A stretch of 36,915 bases of DNA from Alphaproteobacteria bacterium (GTDB lineage Bacteria; Pseudomonadota; Alphaproteobacteria; Rickettsiales; JABCZZ01). Both the position numbers and the translations under genes were made by a program. Positions 8,422-16,189 of the stretch are shown here, one piece after another. The notes under the pieces were generated by a model. It saw nothing but the letters and a program-made list of their open reading frames with translations. It made no database searches and had not been told where the DNA came from. Positions within the stretch are counted from its first letter, which is position 1. Every line of letters begins with the position of its first letter. The stretch lies in assembly GCA_013289445.1 (NCBI GenBank), contig JABCZZ010000016.1, positions 536 to 37,450 on the forward strand. The letters run 5' to 3'.

Positions 8422-9581
8422 TACGCAGCTCCATTGAGTCGTTCGAAGCCTTTTTTCAGGTCGGCGATCAGGTCGTCGGGATGCTCAAGTCCGGCATGAA
8501 TACGGATGCACAGCCCGTCATGCGTCCATGAAGGCGTGGCAGTGCGCTCGGGCGTAAATGGAATAATCAGGCTTTCATATCCGCCCCAGGAAAAGCCCAT
8601 GCCGAAATGTTCAAGCCCGTCGAGCATGGCGGCGAGTGCCTTGTGCGGATAGGGTTTAAGCAGGATAGAGAAGAGTCCGCTGGCGCCTTTGAAATCACGT
8701 TTCCAGATATCGTGCCCCGGGCAGCTGGGCAGGCCGGGATGCAGCACCTTCACTACTTCCGGGCGTGCGGCAAGCCACTTGGCGAGAATGAAGGCGGTTT
8801 CCTGATGCTGCTTGAGACGCACGGCGAGTGTGCGCAGGCCGCGACTGGCGAAATAGACTTCGTCAGCACCGATGGCCGCGCCGAGATTGCGATAGGTACG
8901 GCGCAGTTGCGGATTAAATTTCTTGGAATGGGTGATAAGGCCCATCACCAGATCGGAGTGGCCGCCGATATATTTAGTGCAGGAGTGAATGCAGATATCG
9001 ACATTCATTTCCACCGTACGCAGATAGAGTGGTGTCGCCCAGGTATTGTCAGCGATGACGATGGCGTTCTTCGCATGCGCTGCCTTGACGATGGCGGGGA
9101 TGTCCTGCACCTCGAACGTGAGTGAGCCGGGACTTTCAATATAAATTACCTTGGTGTTGGGCTTCATGAGTGACGTGATGCCAGCGCCGACGAGCGGGTC
9201 ATAATAGGTGACCTCAATGCCGTAACGCGTCAGTTCCTGATCGCAGAATTTGCGCGCCGAGCCGTAAAGGCTGTCGGGTATGAGCAGGTGGTCGCCGTTG
9301 GAAAGCGTGGCGGTAAGCGCAATCACGATAGCAGCGAGGCCCGAACTGGTGACGATGGCGCATTCCGCACCGTCGAGCTCAGCAAGCGCGGCTTCGAGCT
9401 CGCGCACGGTGGGCGTGCCTGAGCGGCCGTAGACCAATGGCCAGCCAGCTTTCTCCGCGGCCTCGAAATCGGCAAGGGTGGGAAAAAGAATGGTTGATGC
9501 ATGATACACCGGCGGATTGACCGCACCTTCATGTTCTTCCGGTGAGCGTCCGATGGAGGTAAGCAGCGTTTCTATTTTCAT
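8421..9581 (-). CDS. metC: Cystathionine beta-lyase (PLP-dependent)
   Basis: A 386-residue Cys/Met metabolism PLP enzyme. Visible motifs are LVYGRSGTPTVRELEAALAELDGAE, TSSGLAAIVIAL, the cofactor Asp in IVIADNTWATPL and the Schiff-base Lys in HSCTKYIGGHSDLVMG. The substrate-loop residues (YGRSGTPT, SLYGSAR) and overall pattern fit alphaproteobacterial MetC, which cleaves cystathionine to homocysteine, better than MetB or MetZ. It starts 13 bp after the upstream lipoprotein gene and overlaps hisI by one base. Linking a methionine-pathway gene to hisI has no obvious functional logic; the link may simply be co-transcription. Confidence 0.93.
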   Translation of the reverse strand: MKIETLLTSIGRSPEEHEGAVNPPVYHASTILFPTLADFEAAEKAGWPLVYGRSGTPTVRELEAALAELDGAECAIVTSSGLAAIVIALTATLSNGDHLLIPDSLYGSARKFCDQELTRYGIEVTYYDPLVGAGITSLMKPNTKVIYIESPGSLTFEVQDIPAIVKAAHAKNAIVIADNTWATPLYLRTVEMNVDICIHSCTKYIGGHSDLVMGLITHSKKFNPQLRRTYRNLGAAIGADEVYFASRGLRTLAVRLKQHQETAFILAKWLAARPEVVKVLHPGLPSCPGHDIWKRDFKGASGLFSILLKPYPHKALAAMLDGLEHFGMGFSWGGYESLIIPFTPERTATPSWTHDGLCIRIHAGLEHPDDLIADLKKGFERLNGAA

Positions 9582-9594
9582 GGCTAATTCACTA

Positions 9595-10353
9595 TCAGAA
9601 ATTGAGGGTAAAGGGCATGGTTTTGTGCAGAGTGACTTCGAGAGATTCGAGTTCTTCGTTCATATCGTTGATGACTTTTTTGTCAGTATCTTCGTTGGTG
9701 GAAATTTCGGCAAGCAGCTGTTTGGCGTTTTCTACCGCTATGTAAGCAGCGTCCTTAAAGTGATGTTCGGTAAAGAAGCGCGTAAGACGAAGAAAGAGAT
9801 GTGCCTGCTCGATCGGTGAAAGCCGTTTGGCCTGCGATTGGATGCGATCGGCTTTGTCATTGAGGGCCTTACGCAGAAGGGCAGGATCCTTTTTGGCAAA
9901 ATCGTCGAACGATTGCGGTGTAAAAGTGGCGATTTTTAATCGGATTTCACGCAATACCAGCGGTCTGTCGCCCAAGGCATTCATGACGTCGAGCAGAGCA
10001 GGAAACTGGCTGCTATTGTCGGTTAAGCTGATAGGCGCCGCAAAACGCTCCGTTCCTTTTTCACCTTTCATATCGTATTCGAGTACGACCAACGGCTGAA
10101 AGGCGCTGACATCTTGCATCGCCGTAGGGGAGCCTAGGAGGGCCAGATGTGCTTGAGCTTCCTCAAGGGCAGGAGGTTGCTGGGTAAGGGCGATTCTGGC
10201 CAGTGTCAGCTGAAGCACATACACATCGGCCTGGAATTCAGCTTCAGGCGTTTTTGCCTTGTGCTGCGCATGTTTGACCATAGGCGGCGGCAAATCGGAA
10301 CCAAAGCATCCAGCAAGAGCAAGCGACAGTAATAGGGTGCCCGCATATCGCAT
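9595..10353 (-). CDS. Predicted lipoprotein of unknown function
   Basis: I do not recognise a family. The frame is open from an ATG at 10425, but a signal peptide with a lipobox (MRYAGTLLLSLALAGC) begins at the ATG at 10353, giving a 252-residue lipoprotein with Cys15 as the lipidation site. The mature part is alpha-helical and hydrophilic, with no membrane segment. It contains many Leu/Ala-spaced helices (for example ADVYVLQLTLARIAL and EQAHLFLRLTRFF) that resemble tetratricopeptide-like or repeat-helix proteins without a clear consensus. It heads the unit lipoprotein-metC-hisI. An N-terminal start at 10425 would bury the signal and is less likely. Confidence 0.7.
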   Translation of the reverse strand: MRYAGTLLLSLALAGCFGSDLPPPMVKHAQHKAKTPEAEFQADVYVLQLTLARIALTQQPPALEEAQAHLALLGSPTAMQDVSAFQPLVVLEYDMKGEKGTERFAAPISLTDNSSQFPALLDVMNALGDRPLVLREIRLKIATFTPQSFDDFAKKDPALLRKALNDKADRIQSQAKRLSPIEQAHLFLRLTRFFTEHHFKDAAYIAVENAKQLLAEISTNEDTDKKVINDMNEELESLEVTLHKTMPFTLNF

Positions 10354-10478
10354 AACGCAGGACGCCGGGAGAAATTTACTATGCACAGGGAGCCTTTCGG
10401 GTGTTTCCTTAACAAGGAAACGCATGGTATTATATGGCTCAGGTGAGTCAAGCTGGATTCAGGCTAGATTTGAGGGGG

Positions 10479-10506
10479 TTGCGGTTTTAATAAAACCTAA
10501 TAGTAT
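10479..10506 (+). promoter_or_regulatory. Possible promoter for the KdpD-like kinase gene
   Basis: TTGCGG (10479-10484) and TAGTAT (10501-10506) are separated by 16 bp in an AT-rich divergent gap, 76 bp before the kinase ATG. The match to the vegetative consensus is partial (about 3/6 and 4/6), so this is a weak candidate. Confidence 0.25.
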
Positions 10507-10581
10507 TTTTATACTTTCTCCTCCAGCATTAACCACTCGCGTAATACGGGCAACACAACAAAAAACAATGGCACAAAAACA

Positions 10582-12585
10582 ATGATTTCGGAACATTCAG
10601 AGACTTCTGATAATTCCACACACCTCGTTATTGCCTGCATTACGGATCATCCTAAGGCTATGGCACTGTTGCGTACTGCCCGTAGCCGTGCGCAGGATCT
10701 GGGCGTGAAATGGCGCGCAGTATATATTGAGGCGCTCACCTATAGCACCCCCGTGGAAGCAGGCATCCAGGCACGCATGCAACGTCTGCTTACGCTGGCC
10801 AAGCAAATGGGCGGCGAAGTACAGCATATGGTGTCAGAAACAGTAGAGAAGGGCGTAAGCCAGCTTATTGCTGAAGAAAAAGATCGCCTGACCATGTTTA
10901 TTATCGGCAGCGGTGCGCGCGGGCCCAAAGGCAAGCGGCATAATCTGAACTGGGATCGTGCGGTACAACTGGCGCGCAAACAGCATATCGCGGTGGAATT
11001 CATTCCGCTCTCAGGCCAACCCTATCGGCGCACACTCAAGCAATGGGTAAGCAGCATCCGCCCGCTGCATATCGTCTACGGACTCCTGGCGGTGGCGGTG
11101 GCATTGCTGGGCGCGGTGTTTCTGGAGAGTGTATTGTCACCCGCTCTTTTTCGCGTCAACAGCCAGAATGTCGGACTGCTTTTCATGATTGCCTGCGCAT
11201 TTTCCGCAGGCCGGTTCGGATTATTGCCGGGCCTGATCGCCTCGGTGGCGAGCTTTCTTATCGTTAATTATTATTTCACCCTGCCGTACCATACCCTTAA
11301 ATTCGATAACGTCACCGATACCATCAACATGGTGCTGTTTTTGTCGGCGGCATTGCTCATTTCTCTTTTTACCAGCCAGACGCGCAGCTACGCCGAAAAG
11401 GCCGCCCGCCGCGAACTTGATACCCAGGCGCTGTTCACCCTTTACCGTATGGCGACGAATGCGTCTTCACGTCGCCAGGCATTGGAAGAGCTTCAGGTCA
11501 ATCTGGCGCGCATGCTGGCGATGGACGTTGCCTTCTTTCTGCCCACGGCGTTCAATCCGGATGTCGTAGAGGTGGAAGTCCCGTTGCAGCTTCAGCTGGT
11601 AGGCATGGATCGCAAAGCGCTCGATCTGTGCTGGCGGGAAATGAAGACCTCGGGCGCGTCGTCGCCGTTTTATACCAGCAGCGACTGGCGTTTTGAGCCG
11701 ATGGTGGCGCCTGGCGGCGAAATTGGCGTGCTTGGCATCAAACCACGCAAGATAACGCAGCTCGATGCCTGGTTCGGCCGTTTGCTTACCGCGATTGCCG
11801 ATCAAACAGCATCGGTACTCGAGCATATTGAAATGGAACGATCCATGGAGGACACGCGTCTGCGTGAGGATCGTGAAAAGCTTCGCTCGATGCTGCTCTC
11901 CAGCGTATCGCATGACCTTAAAACACCCCTTGCTTCCATTGTCGGCGCACTCAGTATTTACCGCAGTCAGGGCAAAAAACTGACCCCGGAAAAAAGAGAG
12001 ATGCTGATTGAAACCGCACTCGAAGAAACCGTCAGGCTCGACAGCTTTATCACCAACATTCTCGACATGACGCGTCTGGAAAGCGGCAAGATCGAATTCA
12101 GGCGTGAATGGCATCCGATAAAAGATATTATTCAGCGTGTGGCAAGGCGCCTTGAACACAGGCTCAAAAAACATCCTCTGACGATACATACTTCAACGCC
12201 CATCGAGATATTTTCCGATGGGATGATGATCGAGCAGGTGCTTCAGAACGTGCTCGACAATGCCGGTAAATACACTCAGCCCGGCACAAAAATCAGCATC
12301 GGCTGGAAAGGCGATGATACTACAGGCTTTGCATGCGAAGTGCGTGATTTTGGCAATGGCATTCCTGCCACAAAACTTGAAAGCGTATTTGATAAATATG
12401 CGCGCCTGCAAAAGCAGGATTCTCAGGTTGCCGGCACGGGCCTGGGGCTTGCCATCTGCAAGGCCATGATGGAAGGGCTTGGCGGCAGCATCACGGCAAG
12501 CAATCATCCCGAAGGTGGCGCGGTGTTCACGTTATACCTGCCGCAATGGCGTCACCATCGTGCAGCCAAATACGAAGTGGCATAG
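10582..12585 (+). CDS. KdpD-like sensor histidine kinase without the N-terminal KdpD domain
   Basis: A 667-residue kinase. In order it has a UspA-like domain (about 13-145), four closely packed membrane helices of the DUF4118 type (about 163-268, including FSAGRFGLLPGL and VNYYFTLPYHT), a GAF-like region (about 285-430), HisKA with His444 in SSVSHDLKTPLASI, and HATPase_c (N box QNVLDNAGKYT, G boxes RDFGNGIP and GTGLGLAI). E. coli KdpD is near 890 residues; the roughly 210-residue N-terminal domain with Walker motifs that binds c-di-AMP or ATP is missing. It converges with a KdpE-like regulator and no kdpFABC pump genes are in view. It may sense K+ or osmotic state, or have been repurposed. 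Confidence 0.9.
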   Translation: MISEHSETSDNSTHLVIACITDHPKAMALLRTARSRAQDLGVKWRAVYIEALTYSTPVEAGIQARMQRLLTLAKQMGGEVQHMVSETVEKGVSQLIAEEKDRLTMFIIGSGARGPKGKRHNLNWDRAVQLARKQHIAVEFIPLSGQPYRRTLKQWVSSIRPLHIVYGLLAVAVALLGAVFLESVLSPALFRVNSQNVGLLFMIACAFSAGRFGLLPGLIASVASFLIVNYYFTLPYHTLKFDNVTDTINMVLFLSAALLISLFTSQTRSYAEKAARRELDTQALFTLYRMATNASSRRQALEELQVNLARMLAMDVAFFLPTAFNPDVVEVEVPLQLQLVGMDRKALDLCWREMKTSGASSPFYTSSDWRFEPMVAPGGEIGVLGIKPRKITQLDAWFGRLLTAIADQTASVLEHIEMERSMEDTRLREDREKLRSMLLSSVSHDLKTPLASIVGALSIYRSQGKKLTPEKREMLIETALEETVRLDSFITNILDMTRLESGKIEFRREWHPIKDIIQRVARRLEHRLKKHPLTIHTSTPIEIFSDGMMIEQVLQNVLDNAGKYTQPGTKISIGWKGDDTTGFACEVRDFGNGIPATKLESVFDKYARLQKQDSQVAGTGLGLAICKAMMEGLGGSITASNHPEGGAVFTLYLPQWRHHRAAKYEVA

Positions 12586-12609
12586 CGCTTCCAGCAGCGC
12601 AATCTGAAA

Positions 12610-13347
12610 CTAGCCGACAGCTTTGGTACGCGCCGCGCCATTATTGGAAGCAGCCTCTACCGTTTCCATGCGGTAACCAATACCCGGCTCGGTAATGATG
12701 TAAGTCGGATTTGCAGCATCGGTTTCGATTTTTTCACGCAATTGGCTCACATACACGCGCAGATATTGCATATCGTCGACATGGGCGGTGCCCCAGACGT
12801 CCTTGAGGATCTGTTTGTGGGTAAGCATTTTGCCACGATGCACGAGGAAGTAGCGCAGCAGATCATATTCTTTGGGTGTAAATACGAGCTTCTGATCCTT
12901 CACGAACACTTCGTGGCGTACCAGGTCCATACGCAAGATGCCGTTGGTGAGTTCGGGCTCGCCCGCTTCCTGGGTGAAAGCTTTGCGCAGGCAGGCATGA
13001 ATGCGGGCCAGCAGCACGTCGGGGTTGAAAGGCTTGGTTACATAATCGTCCGCGCCCATTTCGAGGGCTTTGATGACTTCCTCATCACTGTCGCGTACCG
13101 AGCAGACCACAATCGGAGTCTGCGCCCATTCGCGCACGGCGCTGATGATTGTTTTTCCGTCCATGTCCGGCAGGCCCAGGTCAAGCAGGATAAGTTCAGG
13201 GCGGATGGAGGCGGCCAGGCGCATGCCCTCGCTGCCATTATCGCATTCCACTACTTTATAGCCTGCTCCCTCAAGGGAGATATTAAACAATTTGCGAATC
13301 GGCGGCTCGTCCTCAATGACAAGCACGGTACTTTTCTTCTGGTTCAT
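12610..13347 (-). CDS. KdpE-like OmpR-family response regulator
   Basis: A response regulator of 245 residues. The receiver domain has acidic residues E12 and D13, phospho-acceptor D56 in LLDLGLPDMDG, and Lys in DDYVTKPF. The winged-helix DNA-binding domain includes FTPKEYDLLRYFLVHRGKMLTHKQIL, DMQYLRVYVSQLREKIE and ITEPGIGYRM, which is KdpE-like. The frame is open to an ATG at 13359, but that ATG lies in the Shine-Dalgarno stretch (GGAG, 6 nt before the ATG at 13347), so 13347 is the better start. It converges with the KdpD-like kinase across 24 bp, so the two are not one transcript. This arrangement is unusual for kdpDE. Confidence 0.93.
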   Translation of the reverse strand: MNQKKSTVLVIEDEPPIRKLFNISLEGAGYKVVECDNGSEGMRLAASIRPELILLDLGLPDMDGKTIISAVREWAQTPIVVCSVRDSDEEVIKALEMGADDYVTKPFNPDVLLARIHACLRKAFTQEAGEPELTNGILRMDLVRHEVFVKDQKLVFTPKEYDLLRYFLVHRGKMLTHKQILKDVWGTAHVDDMQYLRVYVSQLREKIETDAANPTYIITEPGIGYRMETVEAASNNGAARTKAVG

Positions 13348-13586
13348 TTTAAGCTCCATGAAAGTGATTCGTTCAAATAGCGTGTAAAAGGCTATAACAC
13401 TTCATTCCCGGCGTATATATAAAAATTCCAAATCCACTATAATTGACAAAAATAACGGCGAATTACGCGGATTTTTAAATATATTTATGGGTTATTTATG
13501 TGATCTGGGGGTTCACGTATGGTTGATTTAGGATGCCTCTGATAGATTTTATAGATACACGGAAAAACTGTATCCAGGAGATACCA

Positions 13587-13928
13587 ATGATCATCGCTCC
13601 TAAATGGCTGGCCCGCTTAACTCAGAATCAGTCGCGAGTCACTGATGACAGCGCCGATACTGGTTATTATCCGCAATCGCATGCTTGGGAAAAAGAGCAC
13701 AATGCCCGCAGCTGGCTGGCAGGGCATGCCTATAATATCACCTGCAAGTGGGAGCCCTTCCGCGAGCAGATTCTGATGCAATGGAACCGCCTGAGTGCCA
13801 GAGAAATTGACGAGGTAGGCCCCAATCGCAGCCGTTTGGCCGTATTGATTGAAAATAAGTATGGCGTAGCCGCCGGCCTTGTGGAAAACTACCTGCGTAA
13901 TTTTGAACGCACATTGCCATTGATGTAA
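13587..13928 (+). CDS. CsbD-like stress protein
   Basis: A 113-residue cytoplasmic protein. The C-terminal half (about 54-107: FREQILMQWNRLSAREIDEV followed by RSRLAVLIENKYGVAAGLVENYL) fits the CsbD pattern of a short helical bundle with W, L, an Arg/Leu-rich turn and YG. The N-terminal half (SHAWEKEHNARSWLAGHAYN) has no match I know. CsbD proteins are small general-stress proteins of unknown biochemical role. I use the ATG at 13587, which has a CAGGAG Shine-Dalgarno 6 nt upstream, rather than the longer open frame from 13533. The 200-bp AT-rich region upstream separates it from the divergent kdpE-like gene. Confidence 0.7.
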   Translation: MIIAPKWLARLTQNQSRVTDDSADTGYYPQSHAWEKEHNARSWLAGHAYNITCKWEPFREQILMQWNRLSAREIDEVGPNRSRLAVLIENKYGVAAGLVENYLRNFERTLPLM

Positions 13929-13955
13929 CCCACTTTAATTTAGGAGATACGTGCC

Positions 13956-14474
13956 ATGAGCAAGAAGTTTTCCCTGCTGCCGACATTGCTGGTTGTATTA
14001 TTAGCAAGCGCTCCCGTTTATGCCGCGGAAGATATGCCGGCTGCCCCCGCGCCCTCTTCTGATGCTACTGCCACTGCCCCCACTGCAATGTCTTCGGATG
14101 CAACCGTGAGTACAAACGCGGTGCCGATGATTTCAGGCGGCGTGGGTGAAGAAATGGATCATCTCAAAGCCGTCGAGAACCAATATAACCTTAAATTGCT
14201 CATTACCGAAGCGAACGGTACCTTTCTGTCGGATATTGGCGTGCATATCGTAGATAAGAATGGTGGCACCGTGCTCGACACCGTTACTAAAGGTCCCGTG
14301 TTGCTTGCAACGCTTCCCGCCGGTGCTTACACAGTGACGGCCACGCGCCATGACGGCGAGGTCAAGGAAGTGAAGGCAACCACTGAGGAAAAAGGCCTGA
14401 AAGCCTATCAGCTGACCTTCAGCAACACGGATCCCAAGATCAGCGGTGATCCCAAAACCACTCCTCTTAAATAG
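13956..14474 (+). CDS. Secreted protein with a carboxypeptidase-regulatory-like beta-sandwich
   Basis: A 172-residue exported protein. The signal peptide spans residues 1-24 (cleavage after VYAAE). A low-complexity Ala/Pro/Thr/Ser linker follows (about 28-60). A C-terminal domain (about 72-155) resembles the small carboxypeptidase-regulatory or PEGA-type fold, with FLSDIGVHIVDKNGGTVLDTVTKGPVLLATLPAGAYTVTATRHDGEVKEVK. An AGGAG ribosome binding site lies 10 nt before the ATG. The stop overlaps the GTG start of the next lipoprotein by one base (TAGTG). I cannot assign a specific function; surface or periplasmic display is likely. Confidence 0.7.
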   Translation: MSKKFSLLPTLLVVLLASAPVYAAEDMPAAPAPSSDATATAPTAMSSDATVSTNAVPMISGGVGEEMDHLKAVENQYNLKLLITEANGTFLSDIGVHIVDKNGGTVLDTVTKGPVLLATLPAGAYTVTATRHDGEVKEVKATTEEKGLKAYQLTFSNTDPKISGDPKTTPLK

Positions 14475-14740
14475 TGAAGCATAATCGTATAAGGCATAAA
14501 GCCGCCTGCGCCCTGTGCCTTATGCTTGCGCTCTCGGCGTGCGGCACCACCACGGTGGACCGCTCGCTGTCGGGTGCCAGCATCGGTGCGGGCATAGGCC
14601 TTGCTGCGGCAACACTTCTGCATGCCAACCAGCTTGGAACATTACTCATTGGCGGTGCTGCGGGCGGCGTGGTCGGAGCAGTAACCGATTCCAATCAGAT
14701 ATATCTGGGAATGCCCATCTGGGATAAGCTGCAGCGCTAA
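14474..14740 (+). CDS. Glycine-zipper small lipoprotein
   Basis: An 88-residue lipoprotein that starts at GTG 14474, overlapping the upstream stop. The signal peptide ends in a lipobox (MLALSAC, Cys23). The mature part has two Gly/Ala-rich hydrophobic segments, SGASIGAGIGLAAATLL and LLIGGAAGGVVGAVT, typical of glycine-zipper outer-membrane proteins (OsmB/SlyB-like). These often respond to envelope or osmotic stress. It forms a unit with the preceding secreted protein and is followed 2 bp later by a stem-loop terminator. Confidence 0.75.
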   Translation: MKHNRIRHKAACALCLMLALSACGTTTVDRSLSGASIGAGIGLAAATLLHANQLGTLLIGGAAGGVVGAVTDSNQIYLGMPIWDKLQR

Positions 14741-14742
14741 AA

Positions 14743-14778
14743 AAATCCCGGCACCACCATAAAGACGGGCCGGGATTT
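14743..14778. terminator. Stem-loop terminator, likely bidirectional
   Basis: A perfect 10-bp stem (AAATCCCGGC at 14743-14752 and GCCGGGATTT at 14769-14778) with a 16-nt loop lies directly after the glycine-zipper lipoprotein stop. Read on the minus strand it is followed by seven T residues, the stronger orientation. Read on the plus strand the tail is TTTAGATTT. It would end the lipoprotein transcript and also any transcript arriving from the right. Confidence 0.65.
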
Positions 14779-15088
14779 AGATTTGGCGCCCAAGGGAGCA
14801 AGGGGGCACCATAACGGGGACACTCGAAGCGACTCAGGGGAGGGGCACCAACCCCAAGTCGCTATTCATCTGAACACGCATTGTTCACAATCCGAGTATG
14901 CAATTTCACAGCTAAAGACGCTATGTGCATCAAAGGCGCATCGTATAAAGGAAGTATAAAGACGATTATTTTTCAGGAAGTTTTGTTCTGATTTTCGCCA
15001 GAATCCCTGCCCGTTACTATAGCGATGTAACGGGCAGAGCGCGCAGGGACTCACTCAATGTCCCATAATAGCACATTACAATAAAACG
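14779..15088. other. Noncoding region with hairpins, possible structured RNA
   Basis: No convincing gene is seen in this stretch. It holds two clear stem-loops. One is AGCGACT (14828-14834) pairing with AGTCGCT (14857-14863), with an inner GGGG/CCCC stem. The other is an 11-bp perfect stem, CTGCCCGTTAC (15007-15017) with GTAACGGGCAG (15026-15036), and an 8-nt loop. The motif GGCACCA occurs at 14805-14811 and 14844-14850, and again in the terminator loop at 14750-14756. On the minus strand this region would end at the T7 terminator. It could be a small RNA or a long 3' untranslated region of the DUF2282 gene. I see no match to tmRNA, SRP RNA or RNase P. Confidence 0.4.
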
Positions 15089-15343
15089 TTATTTCTCGGT
15101 GGTGCTGCCGCCAGCGATTTTATTGCAAAGCCCTTTGGGGACAGCGAGGAAACCCTGGCCATCCGCGGTGGTTTGGCCGGCGCAGGAATTGCCCGCTTTT
15201 TTGCTGGCGCAGTCATTCTTACCCGCTTTGGATATACCATAGCATTTTTCTTTGGCACTATCATCGGCGGCGGAAACGGTAGTGGCAGCAACAGCGATGA
15301 TCCCGGTCAATGCGGCCGAAATCAGGTAATGGGACATTTTCAT
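15089..15343 (-). CDS. DUF2282 (BufA1-type bufferin precursor-like) secreted protein, no maturation genes beside it
   Basis: An 84-residue protein with a signal peptide (residues 1-26) and the DUF2282 pattern [15 protein letters not shown], then SCAGQTT and VPKGLC. The four conserved cysteines are at 34, 45, 54 and 73. DUF2282 proteins include BufA1 precursors of bufferins, ribosomally made copper-binding peptides whose cysteines are modified by BufB (DUF692) with BufC (DUF2063). Neither partner is in this window. Strong ribosome binding site AGGAG lies 6 nt before the ATG. The gene is followed by the structured region on its 3' side and msrB lies upstream on the same strand (101 bp gap). The function here is inferred only from family. 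Confidence 0.85.
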   Translation of the reverse strand: MKMSHYLISAALTGIIAVAATTVSAADDSAKEKCYGISKAGKNDCASKKAGNSCAGQTTADGQGFLAVPKGLCNKIAGGSTTEK

Positions 15344-15444
15344 AGCAGACTCCTGTTGGATTGATGGATACCGGTATTGCCCGGTACATCATTATTCGTA
15401 GAGACAAAAACAAAAGTTACAACGGGAATAAATTCTGCGCCCGT

Positions 15445-15942
15445 TTAAGCTTTATCGGCAATGAATTTCAGCGCCACGCCGTTATTGCAGTAACGCAGAC
15501 CCGTAGGCGCAGGACCATCATTGAACACATGACCCTGATGGCCGCCGCAGCGTGCGCAATGATATTCAGTGCGCTCCATGAACAGCGAAGAATCTGTCTT
15601 AGTTTGCACATGGCCTTTGATGGTATCAAAGAAGCTGGGCCAGCCCGTGCCGCTGTCGAATTTGAATTTCGAGGGAAACAGCTCCAGGCCGCAACCGGCG
15701 CAGACGAATGTGCCACTATGTTTCTCGGTATTGAGCGGGCTGGTGAAGGGGCGCTCGGTACCTTCGTGGCGCAGTACATCATACTGTTCAGGGGTCAGGC
15801 GCTTTTGCCATTCGTCGTCTTTTAGGGTGAGATGGTCGGTCATGGTTTCCTCCGCAATAGCCAGGTTGCTTTTGAGTAATCCGCTAAACGCCAGTGTGCT
15901 GACGCCGCCCAGTGCCCAGGTGATGAACTGCCGCCTATTCAC
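15445..15942 (-). CDS. msrB: Peptide-methionine (R)-S-oxide reductase MsrB with export signal
   Basis: A 165-residue MsrB. Zinc-binding pairs are CAGC and CARC; the substrate region is FDSGTGWPSFF; the catalytic Cys152 is in RYCNNG. It repairs methionine-R-sulfoxide. The N-terminus (NRRQFITWALGG plus a hydrophobic run to about residue 31) resembles a Tat signal. The annotated start is GTG at 15942 with GGAG 8 nt upstream. A second start, ATG at 15843 (Met34), has a better site, GGAGG 5 nt upstream, and would give a cytosolic form of 132 residues beginning exactly at the MsrB domain. Both forms may be made. The following gene on this strand is the DUF2282 protein. Confidence 0.93.
   Translation of the reverse strand: MNRRQFITWALGGVSTLAFSGLLKSNLAIAEETMTDHLTLKDDEWQKRLTPEQYDVLRHEGTERPFTSPLNTEKHSGTFVCAGCGLELFPSKFKFDSGTGWPSFFDTIKGHVQTKTDSSLFMERTEYHCARCGGHQGHVFNDGPAPTGLRYCNNGVALKFIADKA
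15849..15853 (-). promoter_or_regulatory. Internal ribosome binding site within msrB
   Basis: GGAGG on the minus strand, 5 nt before an in-frame ATG (15843) that sits just after the export signal. This is stronger than the site for the upstream GTG start and supports a second, shorter product. Confidence 0.5.
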
Positions 15943-16189
15943 AATATTTGCTCCGGCCTTTGAATGTATATTAGAATGCTTACCTGAATATTCGCATTAT
16001 AGCTCAAAAAAGTTACACCACCAGCGGGATGCGGCCCGGGTGGTGAGGAAAAGCACTCAAGGCAGCGGACTTTTTTATACGCGTCTGCGCGAGCTTTGCC
16101 GCTATACTGCTGGCATAAAATTTTTTTATCTGTTAATTCTTCGAGAGTTTTCTAGCTCTTGATACATATTCATAGTGGGGTATGAGTCC

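Noticed and set aside
10403..10421. 8-bp perfect stem GTTTCCTT/AAGGAAAC with 3-nt loop upstream of the lipoprotein
   Set aside because: Several such 8-bp stems are expected by chance in a window of this size; there is no supporting context for a regulatory role.
10428..10450. TATAAT and TTGACT upstream of the lipoprotein on the minus strand
   Set aside because: The two elements are separated by only 11 bp, too close for a sigma-70 promoter.
12742..13380. Plus-strand open frame of 212 codons
   Set aside because: Antisense to the KdpE-like regulator; no family match in this frame.
14866..15054. 62-codon minus-strand frame in the structured gap
   Set aside because: Runs through both arms of an 11-bp hairpin and has no ribosome binding site or family match; a structured RNA fits better.
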